Source: CAZVAR01 sp964625225 (lineage in GTDB: Bacteria > Pseudomonadota > Alphaproteobacteria > JAJUGE01). Taken from it: 64,000 nucleotides of DNA. Shown here piece by piece: positions 9,970-18,446 of this stretch. Each line of letters starts with the position of its first letter. Position 1 is the first letter of the stretch. The DNA is taken from the NCBI GenBank assembly GCA_964625225.1, contig CAZVAR010000003.1, forward strand, positions 5,649 through 69,648. The letters run 5' to 3'. A program made the position numbers and the translations under genes. The notes below the pieces were generated by a model. The model was given only the letters and a program-made list of their open reading frames with translations, was not told the origin of the DNA and searched no databases.

Positions 9970-10075
9970 GATGCGCCACTTTATTCAATTTTGATATAAC
10001 TATAACACCTTCTTATTTTCATTAACAATGTTGCTAGTTTTCTCTAAAATTTTATAGATGTCGCTTTTACCGGAT
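9970..10075. other. AT-rich tract
   Basis: About 100 bases dominated by A and T (TTATTCAATTTTGATATAAC and following, then CTAAAATTTTATAG near 10050) inside a genome segment that is otherwise GC-rich. It separates the small reverse-strand ORF from the MarR-type gene. It may be a strong promoter region or a trace of inserted DNA. Confidence 0.6.
9999..10028 (-). promoter_or_regulatory. Candidate sigma-70-like promoter
   Basis: On the minus strand TTGTTA (10028-10023) is followed after 18 bases by TATAGT (10004-9999), a 4/6 and 5/6 match to the vegetative consensus. It points towards the small ORF starting at 9894. It lies in the AT-rich tract, where chance matches are common. Confidence 0.35.
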
Positions 10076-10179
10076 CGACTCTCAAGGCACAGCGCATCGA
10101 TCCGCAGCGGGGAACGATGCCAAGAAAACTCAGCGCGAGATGCGGGCCATTCCAGGTCGGATACGATCGTACCGCGCCT

Positions 10180-10686
10180 CTAACCGCTAACCGCGCGCGA
10201 CCGGCTCAGCAGATCCATCTGCCGGGTCCAGAAGCGTTCGAGCCGATTTAACGTCTGCGGAAGCCGCGCCACGTCTTCGCCCGGAATGGTTGAGGTCGCG
10301 AGCTCGGCTGCGTGCCGGTCGAAAATTGTCTGGAGCTGCCCATGCAGCTTCAATCCCTTTTGCGAAAGGCGTACCAGAACTAACCGTCGATCACGTGGTG
10401 AGGGCTCCTGGACGACATAGCCGGCCTCGACGAGCTTCTTCAAATTGTAGGTGACATTCGATCCGAGATAGTAGCCGCGTAATGTCAGGTCGCCCACCGA
10501 GAGTACCTCGCTGCCGATGTTATAGAGCAGGAGGGCTTGTACATTATTGATATCGGGCACGCCTTGCCGATCGATCTCCAGCTTCACCACTTCCAGAAAC
10601 TTGCGGTGTATCCGTTCGACCAACCCCACAACTTCCTCGTAGACCTGACGCATGAATGGCCCCCCAAGTTCCGACCGAGATATCAT
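10180..10686 (-). CDS. MarR-family transcriptional regulator, LdtR-like
   Basis: A winged-helix regulator of about 168 residues. The DNA-binding core reads NNVQALLLYNIG, then LTLRGYYLGSNVTYNLKKLV (recognition helix), then a wing with SPRDRRLVLVRLSQKG. The GYYLGSNV-YNLKKLVE signature is typical of LdtR-type regulators of rhizobia and relatives, which control L,D-transpeptidase and stress genes; this assignment is from memory of the family. The N-terminal helix (VYEEVVGLVERIHRKFLEVV) would form the dimer interface. Starts at 10686 (ATG, AGG 4 bases upstream) or 10653 (ATG after a G-run) are both possible; the longer frame would need a TTG. No target gene is adjacent. Bases 10687-10994 upstream hold nothing I recognise. 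Confidence 0.85.
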   Translation of the reverse strand: MISRSELGGPFMRQVYEEVVGLVERIHRKFLEVVKLEIDRQGVPDINNVQALLLYNIGSEVLSVGDLTLRGYYLGSNVTYNLKKLVEAGYVVQEPSPRDRRLVLVRLSQKGLKLHGQLQTIFDRHAAELATSTIPGEDVARLPQTLNRLERFWTRQMDLLSRSRAVSG

Positions 10687-10998
10687 GTCGCCTATGATGA
10701 ACAACCTAAGGATATCATGCCTCTTGGCCAACCCGCGTTACATCGTCGAATTGGCATCGATCGCATCGGGCACGGCCGGTTCCGCAGACGGCGGGGTGCG
10801 GCAACAACTCCATCGCGTGTTGCCCGGCCTGCTCTGCAGGGCGAACCCGATCGGATCGGCCGTCCGACGGTCCCCGGCCTGCGCCGGCGGCGTCGAAGCA
10901 GAGGAGCGCCCACACAAGTGCCCGGTCTACGATGCACGAATCCCAGTGACCCCGGTTCGGATGCCCCGGATGAACCGCCACACGTGCCGAATGCCGCC

Positions 10999-11175
10999 CG
11001 GCGCCTCGGACTCAAGGAGGTCGACGACGGCATTTGGCTCGTAAGCTTTATGCACTACGATCTGGGATACAGCGACCTGGAGCAGAGAACCCTGCAACCC
11101 CTCGACAACCCCCTGCGGCGAAGGGGTGTCACCCATGTCTTAGGTACGAGCTGTTACCTATGTGTCCGGGCCGGA
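10999..11175 (+). mobile_element. IS481-like transposase C-terminal relic and element end
   Basis: The + strand encodes RLGLKEVDDGIWLVSFMHYD and LGYSDLEQRTLQPLDNPL, the typical tail of integrase-core transposases of the IS481-like type, which usually ends VDDGIWLVSFM-YDLGY-DLE-TLQPLDNPFG...SPMS. After DNPL the frame must shift by one base near 11115 to continue GEGVSPMS and stop at TAG 11140-11142, so the relic is decayed as well as truncated. Following bases (GTACGAGCTGTTACC and TATGTGTCCGGGCCGGACAC) resemble the repeated end sequence of such elements. The catalytic part is absent. It ends about 12 bases from the tRNA-Lys gene. Confidence 0.7.
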
Positions 11176-11187
11176 CACTCGATAATT

Positions 11188-11263
11188 TGGTGAGCCCGCT
11201 GGGACTCGAACCCAGGACCCGCAGATTAAAAGTCTGCTGCTCTACCGACTGAGCTACGGGCAC
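11188..11263 (-). tRNA. tRNA-Lys(TTT)
   Basis: A 76-base cloverleaf read on the minus strand, with encoded CCA. D arm GCTC-AGTCGGTA-GAGC, anticodon arm GCAGA-CTTTTAA-TCTGC (anticodon TTT), T arm CTGGG-TTCGAGT-CCCAG. The acceptor strands are GTGCCCG and CGGGCTC: six pairs plus a U2-U71 mismatch, where A2 (GAGCCCG) would pair perfectly. Otherwise canonical. The mismatch may be a sequence error, a tolerated variant or decay. Confidence 0.95.
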
Positions 11264-11318
11264 GCCTTGCGCTGACGGAATATACGGCGCCGGGGGCGCC
11301 GGGTCAAGCAGCGCGCGC

Positions 11319-11864
11319 TCAATAGACCTTCGAGGCGGCGCCGCTCAGAACCTTTGCGCCGGCCGCAAGGCGCTCCTCGAGCCGCCGCTGCACCCGCGGC
11401 GAAACGAAGTGGGACACGTCGCCGCCGAGCCCCCCGATCTCCTTGACGAAGCGGGACGAAATGAACTGATGCCGGTCCGAGGCCATCAGAAACACCGTCT
11501 CGATCGACGGATCCAACCGCCGGTTCATGCTGGCCATCTGGAATTCATACTCGAAATCGGAAACGGCGCGCAGGCCGCGGACGATCATCCGCACGCCGTA
11601 CTTGGCCGCGCAGGCAACCAGGAGGCCGTCGATCGGCAGCACGACGATACGTGCGGCCGCGGCCCGATCCTCGATCGCTGCGACCTCCTCCTCTACCATG
11701 GCAATGCGATCATCGGCCGAGAACAGCGGCCCTTTGCCCGCATTGACCGCTACGCCGACGATCAGCTGATCGACCAGCAGCGCCGCCCGGATGATGATAT
11801 CCATGTGGCCGTTGGTGACCGGGTCGAACGTCCCCGGATAAAGGCCTACGCGGGTTTCCGCCAT
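11319..11864 (-). CDS. coaD: Phosphopantetheine adenylyltransferase
   Basis: CoaD joins ATP and 4'-phosphopantetheine to dephospho-CoA, the penultimate step of CoA synthesis. The 181-residue product has the nucleotidyltransferase motif GTFDPVTNGH at 11-20, the family segment IVRGLRAVSDFEYEFQMA and the ATP-binding ISSRFVKEIG near the C-terminus. Length is slightly above the usual 160-170 because of a C-terminal tail. ATG 11864 is preceded by AAGGGA. It follows gyrA on the same strand after 142 bases, an arrangement common in alphaproteobacteria. Confidence 0.97.
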   Translation of the reverse strand: MAETRVGLYPGTFDPVTNGHMDIIIRAALLVDQLIVGVAVNAGKGPLFSADDRIAMVEEEVAAIEDRAAAARIVVLPIDGLLVACAAKYGVRMIVRGLRAVSDFEYEFQMASMNRRLDPSIETVFLMASDRHQFISSRFVKEIGGLGGDVSHFVSPRVQRRLEERLAAGAKVLSGAASKVY

Positions 11865-12006
11865 TTCGAGGTCCCTTCGCTCGCGGCGCGTTGACGCGCG
11901 AGCACACGCCCGCCCCGCATCGTTTCTCTGTCGGCGCGCACTCTGCCACGGCGATCGGCCATGGTCACGATGGATCTTTGCATGTTCGTGACGGTCGGCG
12001 ATGCCT

Positions 12007-14669
12007 TCACTCGGCCTCCTCCGCCAGCCGCGTCACCGAGACCACCCGCTCATTGTCGCCGACATGGAACATACGCACGCCGCGGGTGCTGCGGCGGGCG
12101 ATACGGATGTCGCCGACACCGATCCGGATGAGCCGTCCGCGGTCCGTTACCAAAACAAGGCCGTCGCCCTCGGTGACCGGGAAGGCGGCGACGACGCGGT
12201 TCCCGCTATTGGCGAGGTTCATCAGCTCGATGCCCTTCCCGCCCCGCCCGGTAACCCGGTAGTCGTACGCCGAGGTGCGCTTGCCGTACCCGTTGGCCGC
12301 AACCGTCAGAATGAACTCCTCACGCTCTGCCATCACGGCATACCGCTCCTCGGTCAGTGCGCCGGAAGTCTCCGGGGTCTCGCCGCGCCGGCGGGCGCTC
12401 GAGATGCGCAGGTATTCCTCCCGCTCCTCCGGTGTGAAACTGACATGCTGCAGCACGGTCAAAGAGATCACCCGATCCCCCGGCTCAAGGGTGATGCCGC
12501 GGTTGCCGGTGGAATTCCGGCTCTGGAACACCCGTACCTCCTCGACCGGAAAGCGGATACAGCGGCCGCGCTCGGTTGCCAGCAGCACGTCGTCGTCCTC
12601 GGAGCAGGTCGCGACCCCGACCAGCCGATCGCCATCGTCCAACTTCATCGCGATCTTGCCGTTCGCACGGACATCGGTGAAGTCAGACAGCTTGTTGCGT
12701 CGGACGTTGCCGCTCGCGGTGGCGAACATGACGCAGAGATCCGCCCACCGCGACTCGTCTTCCGGCAGCGGCATGACGGTCGTGATCGTCTCGCCCGCGG
12801 AGAGCGGCAGGAGATTGACCATCGCCTTGCCGCGCGCCTGCGGCGTGCCGAGCGGGAGGCGCCAGACCTTCAGCTTGTAGGCCAGTCCCGCAGAGGAAAA
12901 GAACAGCACCGGCGTATGGGTGCTGGCCACGAACACGTCGCGGACCAGGTCGTCCTCCCGGGTCGACATGCCGGCTCGGCCCTTCCCGCCCCGGCGTTGC
13001 TCCCGGTAAGTCGAGAGCGGCACGCGCTTGATGTAGCCGCTGCCGCTCACCGTTACGACCATGTCCTCGCGCTGGATCAGGTCCTCGATGTCCTGCTCGA
13101 CCTCGCCTTCTTCCAGGTCCGTGCGGCGGGGGTCGGCGAAGCGTTCGCGCACCCGCAGCAGTTCACCGCGCAGCACCTCGTACAGACGCTCGCGGGAGCG
13201 TAGGATCTCGAGGAAGCCCTCGATATGGCCGACCGTCTCCTGCAGCTCCTGTGCGATCTTCTCCCGCTCCAGACCGGTCAGCCGGTGCAGGCGGAGTTCC
13301 AGAATCGCTCGTGCCTGCGCATCGGACAGCCGATAGGTCCCGTCGGTCTCCTTACCGGCGGCCGCCTCTTCGACGAGGCGGATGAGCGGCGCGATGTCGC
13401 CGACAGGCCATGGCGTCGCCATCAATCCTTCGCGGGCCTCCGCCGGATCCCTGGCACGTCGGATCAGCGCGATCACATCGTCCAGATTGGCGACCGCGAC
13501 AGCGAGACCGATCAGGATATGCGCCCGCTCGCGGGCCTTGCCGAGGTCAAAGATGGTGCGGCGGGTGATGACCTGCTCGCGGAACTCCACGAAGGCCGCG
13601 AGAACCTGCTTCAGGTTGAGCAACTCGGGCCGGCCGCGGTTCAGCGCCAGCATGTTCACGCCGAAGGTCGTCTGCAGCGGTGTGAAGCGGTAGAGCTGGT
13701 TCAGGACCACATCCGCAGACGCGTCGCGCTTCAGCTCGATGACGATGCGGATCCCGTGGCGGTCGGACTCGTCCCGCAGATCGCCGATCCCCTCGACCTG
13801 CTTCTGGTTCACGACCTCGGCGATCCGTTCGACCAGCTTGGCCTTGTTGACCTGGTACGGGACCTCCGTGACGATGATCGCTTCGCGGTCGCGACCCAGC
13901 TTCTCGATCTCGGTCCTTGCCCGCATCACGATGCTGCCTCGGCCGGTTGCATAGGCCTGCCGAATGCCGCCGCGGCCGACGATTGTCCCTCCGGTAGGGA
14001 AATCCGGGCCCGGCAGCACCTCCAGCAGCTCGTCAAGCGTAATGTCGGGATTGTCGAGATAGGCACAACAGGCGTCGATCACCTCGCCGAGGTTGTGGGG
14101 CGGGATGTTGGTCGCCATGCCGACGGCGATGCCGCCGGCGCCGTTGACCAGCACGTTCGGGAACTGTGCCGGCAGGACGGTCGGCTCGCTATCGGACTCG
14201 TCATAGTTCGGCTGAAAATCAACCGTGTCCTTGTCGATGTCGGCGAGCAGCGCCTCCGCAGACAGCGCCAGCCGGGCTTCGGTGTAGCGCATCGCTGCCG
14301 GCGGGTCGCCGTCCATCGACCCGAAATTGCCCTGGCCCGCGACCAGCGGCAGACGCATCGAAAAGTCCTGCGCCATGCGGACCATGGCGTCGTAGATCGC
14401 GCTGTCGCCGTGCGGGTGGTACTTACCCATCACGTCGCCGACGATGCGCNNNNNNNNNNTTTCCGAAACGGCTTCGACCAATCGTAGCCGCCCTCGCGCA
14501 TGGCATAGAGGATCCGGCGGTGAACCGGCTTCAGGCCATCGCGCACGTCCGGCAGCGCTCGCGCCACGATCACGCTCATCGCGTAATCGAGGTAGGAGCG
14601 CTGCATCTCCTCCTCGATCGCGATCGGCTTGATGTCGAAGGGCTGCGGGGGCGAAGTAACGTCGCTCAA
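12007..14669 (-). CDS. gyrA: DNA gyrase subunit A (interrupted by a 10-N gap)
   Basis: GyrA is the breakage-reunion subunit of DNA gyrase. N-terminus YLDYAMSVIVARALPDVRDG and LKPVHRRILYAM; after the gap VGDVMGKYHPHGDSAIYDAM; catalytic Tyr in AAMRYTEARL; then coiled-coil tower and six-bladed C-terminal domain, whose GyrA box appears as QRRGGKGRAG. The quinolone region carries Ser and Asp (GDSAIYD), the susceptible-type residues. Ns at 14450-14459 fall between PFRK and RIVGDV, where the family has just Ser-Ala. The two sides are in different frames with 10 Ns and rejoin if the true gap is 5 bases, so the frame break is an assembly effect. An insertion exists near SSARRRGETPE in the last third. 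Confidence 0.95.
14450..14459. other. Assembly gap of 10 Ns within gyrA
   Basis: Ten Ns. The flanking coding sequence needs a gap length of 2 modulo 3 (5 bases restores the conserved Lys-Ser-Ala-Arg), so 10 is a placeholder rather than the true length. Confidence 0.95.
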
Positions 14670-14847
14670 ATCCGTGATCCTGAGCTTGAAAGACGGAGGC
14701 CGATACCGGCGCTCAGCCTAAAGGGAGCACCTCCGGGCTGCCGCTCCGGCGGCCCGACCACTCTCCATATAGGGATCGTATGGTCCTTTTGTTACTTCGG
14801 GAGCGTATTCGGCCGCCGATTCAATTCGATACCGGGCCGCGACGACG

Positions 14848-15348
14848 TCAGAACGGGATATCGTCGTCGAGGTCGTCCCGCATACCCCGCCCTCCGGCCG
14901 GCTCACGGCCGTGTCCGCCGGGTGCCGGGTCAGCGAAGGCCGGCTCCGCCCCATAGGGGGCAGCCGGCTCTCCCGCACCCATCGGGTCCCCCCCACCCCG
15001 GCTGTCCAGCAACGTCAGTTCGCCCCGGAACCGGGATAGGACGATCTCGGTCGTATAGCGCTCCTGCCCCGACTGATCCTGCCACTTCCGGGTCTGCAGC
15101 TGCCCTTCCAGATACACCTTCGATCCCTTGCGCAGATACTTCTCGGCGATCTCCGCGAGGTTCGGATTGAAGATCACGACCCGATGCCACTCGGTCCGCT
15201 CGCGGCGCTCGCCGGAGGCCCGGTCCCGCCACGTCTCCGAGGTAGCGACGGAGAGCTGCGCGATCTTGTCCCCGCTCTGAAGGAACTTGATCTCGGGGTC
15301 GCGGCCGAGATTGCCGACGATGATCACCTTGTTGACGCTGCCTGCCAT
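14848..15348 (-). CDS. ssb: Single-stranded DNA-binding protein
   Basis: SSB coats single-stranded DNA during replication and repair. The 166-residue protein has an OB fold (about 1-112) beginning MAGSVNKVIIVGNLGRDPE, with TSETWRDRASGERRERTEWH and RKGSKVYLEGQLQTRKWQD, then a Gly/Pro/Ala-rich linker, then the acidic tip DDDIPF that recruits partner proteins. It is separated from gyrA by 178 bases without a recognisable terminator and shares its strand. Confidence 0.97.
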   Translation of the reverse strand: MAGSVNKVIIVGNLGRDPEIKFLQSGDKIAQLSVATSETWRDRASGERRERTEWHRVVIFNPNLAEIAEKYLRKGSKVYLEGQLQTRKWQDQSGQERYTTEIVLSRFRGELTLLDSRGGGDPMGAGEPAAPYGAEPAFADPAPGGHGREPAGGRGMRDDLDDDIPF

Positions 15349-15522
15349 GAAACGGTCCGGATTTGAGGAGTGGCCGTTATGATCTTATACCGAGCATCGG
15401 AAAGCGGCCACCCGCTTTCGGCCGCGGACCTGCATGCGTGATCGAATCGGGGTTGCACGCGACCGCCTCGCCGCCGAACCTGCCGGTTCGGCAGTCCCGT
15501 CGAGGCGAAGAGGAGAATCCGA

Positions 15523-16422
15523 ATGAAATCGCGCGAATTGCCGGTCTGGCGCTCGCTACTGTTCGTTCCCGTCAATGTCGAAAAATTTGTCGCCAAGGCC
15601 CCCGCGGTCGGCGCCGACGCGCTGCAGCTCGATCTCGAGGACAGCATCGCGCCGACCGACAAGGATGCCGCCCGCCGGCTGGCACCCGAGGTCGCGCGGC
15701 GGCTGGCGGAGGGCGGCGACGAGATCGTCGTCCGGGTCAACCGACCGTGGCGGCACCTTGTCCGAGACCTCGAAGCCGTGGTGACACCGCACGTCAGCAC
15801 GATCACCCTGCCGAAGACCGACAGCCCGGATCATGTCCGTGCTGTCAGCGACACGATCACGGAACTGGAGATCGAGCGCGGCATCGAACCCGGCACGATC
15901 AAGCTCATATTGCTGATCGAGACCGGCGAGGGCTTCCTGCGCATGCCGGAGATCGCCCGCTCCGACGACCGCGTCGTTGCGATGAGCCTGGGCTCCGAGG
16001 ATTTCGGTCTGTCGATGAGCATGACCGCCGACGCGGAAACGCTCTACGGCCCGAAGCAGATGCTGGTGATTGCCGCCAATGCAGCCGGGATCCTGCCGAT
16101 GGGGTTCGTCGGCAGCATCGCGGAGTACAAGGATATCGAGCGCTTCCGCGAGATCGTCCGCCGCTCGAAGCGGCTCGGGCTGCGCGGCGCGAGCTGCATC
16201 CACCCGAACCAGGTTCGCGTGTGCAACGAGGAGTTCGGTCCGACCGAGGAAGAGGTTGCGGCGGCTCGCCGGTTGGTCGAGGCCTATGATGCCGCGCTTG
16301 CCCAGGGGCGTGGCTCGGTGGAGATCGAGGGCAAGATGGTGGACATTCCGATCGCCGAGCGGGCCAAGAACGTGATTCGACTGCACGAGGCGATCCAGGC
16401 ACGGCTCGACCGACGGCGTTAG
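15523..16422 (+). CDS. HpcH/HpaI (CitE-like) CoA ester lyase
   Basis: A 299-residue TIM-barrel lyase of the CitE / malyl-CoA lyase group, which cleaves or forms 3-hydroxyacyl-CoA thioesters with Mg2+. Seen: LLFVPVN at the start of the barrel, QLDLEDSIAP (metal-binding acidic cluster), VRVNRPW, LPKTDSP, ILLIETGEGFL, SLGSEDFGLSM and GASCIHPNQV. Which acyl-CoA it uses cannot be read; malyl-, citramalyl- or citryl-type substrates are all possible. ATG 15523 is preceded by GAGGAG. It stands alone between ssb (opposite strand) and the second treZ. Confidence 0.85.
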   Translation: MKSRELPVWRSLLFVPVNVEKFVAKAPAVGADALQLDLEDSIAPTDKDAARRLAPEVARRLAEGGDEIVVRVNRPWRHLVRDLEAVVTPHVSTITLPKTDSPDHVRAVSDTITELEIERGIEPGTIKLILLIETGEGFLRMPEIARSDDRVVAMSLGSEDFGLSMSMTADAETLYGPKQMLVIAANAAGILPMGFVGSIAEYKDIERFREIVRRSKRLGLRGASCIHPNQVRVCNEEFGPTEEEVAAARRLVEAYDAALAQGRGSVEIEGKMVDIPIAERAKNVIRLHEAIQARLDRRR

Positions 16423-16424
16423 GT

Positions 16425-16443
16425 CCGCCCGAAGCACGGGCGG
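16425..16443 (+). terminator. Hairpin after the CoA ester lyase, possible terminator
   Basis: CCGCCCG, loop AAGCA, CGGGCGG: a 7-bp perfect GC stem three bases after the stop codon. There is no U-run after it, so it may act only weakly or as an RNA-stabilising end. Confidence 0.35.
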
Positions 16444-16529
16444 GCGGCTGGCTCCATTCCCGGTCCGCCCGTGCCGCAACTCGTGAAACCTACCGGTGTT
16501 ATTCGTGGTGTGTCTCACGAGGAGCGCAG

Positions 16530-18446
16530 GTGTTTGGAATGCGAGATATCGAGCGAAGGCTTCCGGTCGGCGCCGATGTCGTGCCGGACGGCGTACACTT
16601 TCGTGTCTGGGCACCGAACTGCGATACGGTCGAGGTCGTCCTCGAAGGCCCCGACAGCGGGACTTTCCCACTTCGCCGCGAGGTCGAGGGCTATTTCGCG
16701 GCCCTCGTCACAGACGCGTCCGCGGGCAGCCGCTATCGCTACCGCCTCGATGACGACGATACGCTCGTGCCGGATCCGGCCTCCCGATTCCAGCCCGACG
16801 GCCTCACCGGCCCGTCGCAGGTGGTGGACCCTTCCGCATTTGCCTGGACCGATATCGGTTGGCGTGGCGTCGATCTACCCGGTCGGATCATCTATGAAAT
16901 GCATATCGGCACCTTCACGCCGGAGGGAACCTGGGCTGCGGCAAGCGAACGCCTGCCGGAACTGGCCGATCTCGGCGTGAGCCTGCTGGAGCTGATGCCG
17001 GTCGCGAGTTTCCAGGGCCGCTTCAACTGGGGTTATGACGGGGTGCTCCAATTCGCCCCGACTGCCAGTTACGGCACCTGCGACGACTTTCGACGCTTCG
17101 TCGATCGGGCGCACGCGCTCGGGCTCGGGGTCGTGCTCGACGTGGTCTACAATCATCTCGGCCCGGGTTGGGAGTTCCTCAAGCGCTTGTCCGAAGACTA
17201 TGTATCGAAGCGCCACAGGACTGAGTGGGGTGAGACGTTCAATTTCGACGAGGCGAATTCCGGCCCGGTGCGCGAGCTCGTCATCGCCAACGGGGCCTTC
17301 TGGGCAGCGGAGTACCACCTCGATGGACTTCGCATCGACGCGACCCAGCAGATCTTCGACGACTCTCCCCGACACGTCCTCTGCGACCTGTGCGAAGGCA
17401 TGCGCGCCGCCGCAGGCGACCGTCACATCGTCCTGATCGGCGAGAACGAACCGCAGCGTGCCGGCCTTCTCCGGTCCGGCACCGGCGGGCCCCACCTGGA
17501 CGCGCTCTGGAACGAAGATTTCCACCACAGCGCCCGCGTCGCCCTGACCGGCCGCAGTGACGGCTATCTGAGCATGCACCGCGGGGCCCCGCAGGAGTTG
17601 ATTTCCGCGTCGAAATGGGGGTGGCTCTATCAGGGGCAGATGTACCCATGGCAGGGCAAGTCCCGGGGCACGCCGACCTTCGGCCTGGAGATCGCCCGCC
17701 TGATCAATTACCTCGAGAACCACGACCAGGTCGCGAATACCGGTGATGGCCGGCGGCTCCATCAGCAGGCGAGTCCCGGCAGGTTTCGCGCCATCACCGC
17801 TTGGTTCCTCCTGATCCCCGGAACACCGATGCTGTTCCAGGGACAGGAGTACGGCGCGACGACGCCGTTCCTGTTCTTCGCGGATTTCAGCGGCGAGCTC
17901 GGTCGGAGCTACCATGAGGGGCGACGCAAATTCGCCGCACAGTTCCTGAACCTAGCCACCCCCGAGATGCAGGCGGTCATTCCGGATCCCACCGATCCGG
18001 AGACCTTCCGCCGGTGCAAGCTCGATTGGGGCGAGCGCACACGCGGCGCTGCGATGCTCGCTCTCCACCGCGACCTGCTGCGCCTGCGGCGGGAGGATTC
18101 GGTGTTCCGATGCCAGAACGCGGGTCGGATCCACGGGGCGGTGCTGGGTGCGGAAGCCTTCCTGCTTCGGTTCTTCGGGAAAGCTGGCGACGACCGGCTC
18201 CTGGTCGTCAATCTCGGCCCGAATCTGGTTATCGCCGCTCCGGCCGAGCCGCTCCTTGCACCGCCGCGCGGCCGACGCTGGCAGGTCGCATGGCACAGCG
18301 AGCAGCCCCGTTACGGCGGTGTCGGTATCGGCGCCCCGGATACGGATCAGGGTTGGTTGCTGCCCGGCCATGCCGCGTTCGTCTGCGCGCCCGAGGCCGG
18401 CAACGGCCAGCGAGGCCTCAACGGCGTGGCCCCGCCTCTACGATGA
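16530..18446 (+). CDS. treZ: Malto-oligosyltrehalose trehalohydrolase-like GH13 enzyme (copy 2)
   Basis: A 638-residue second member of the TreZ family. N-terminal beta domain with HFRVWAPNCDTVEVVLEG, barrel from IIYEMHIGTFTPEGTW, then LMPVASFQGRFNWGYDGV. The triad is intact: D270 in DGLRIDATQQI, E305 in LIGENEPQRAG, D399 in ENHDQVANTG. It is clearly diverged from copy 1 around these motifs (DATQQI against DAVDHI, GENEPQ against IENGDN), so it is an old paralogue, not a recent duplicate. GTG 16530 is chosen because GGAG (16521-16524) lies 5 bases upstream; the next ATG (16539) is too far. Its 3' end overlaps the convergent alpha-glucosidase by 29 bases. Substrate may be maltooligosyl-trehalose or another oligosaccharide. 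Confidence 0.88.
   Translation: MFGMRDIERRLPVGADVVPDGVHFRVWAPNCDTVEVVLEGPDSGTFPLRREVEGYFAALVTDASAGSRYRYRLDDDDTLVPDPASRFQPDGLTGPSQVVDPSAFAWTDIGWRGVDLPGRIIYEMHIGTFTPEGTWAAASERLPELADLGVSLLELMPVASFQGRFNWGYDGVLQFAPTASYGTCDDFRRFVDRAHALGLGVVLDVVYNHLGPGWEFLKRLSEDYVSKRHRTEWGETFNFDEANSGPVRELVIANGAFWAAEYHLDGLRIDATQQIFDDSPRHVLCDLCEGMRAAAGDRHIVLIGENEPQRAGLLRSGTGGPHLDALWNEDFHHSARVALTGRSDGYLSMHRGAPQELISASKWGWLYQGQMYPWQGKSRGTPTFGLEIARLINYLENHDQVANTGDGRRLHQQASPGRFRAITAWFLLIPGTPMLFQGQEYGATTPFLFFADFSGELGRSYHEGRRKFAAQFLNLATPEMQAVIPDPTDPETFRRCKLDWGERTRGAAMLALHRDLLRLRREDSVFRCQNAGRIHGAVLGAEAFLLRFFGKAGDDRLLVVNLGPNLVIAAPAEPLLAPPRGRRWQVAWHSEQPRYGGVGIGAPDTDQGWLLPGHAAFVCAPEAGNGQRGLNGVAPPLR

Noticed and set aside
9499..9999. 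166-codon plus-strand frame with QNGRILVVGHTTP
   Set aside because: No ribosome site, composition drifts, and it overlaps the better-supported small minus-strand ORF; similarity to a repeat protein too faint.
10537..11193. 218-codon plus-strand frame
   Set aside because: Its first part is antisense to the MarR-type gene; only its last 45 codons are meaningful, as a transposase relic.
12001..14487. Long plus-strand frames opposite gyrA
   Set aside because: Arg/His/Asp-rich shadow translations of a conserved gene; the minus strand carries all gyrase motifs.
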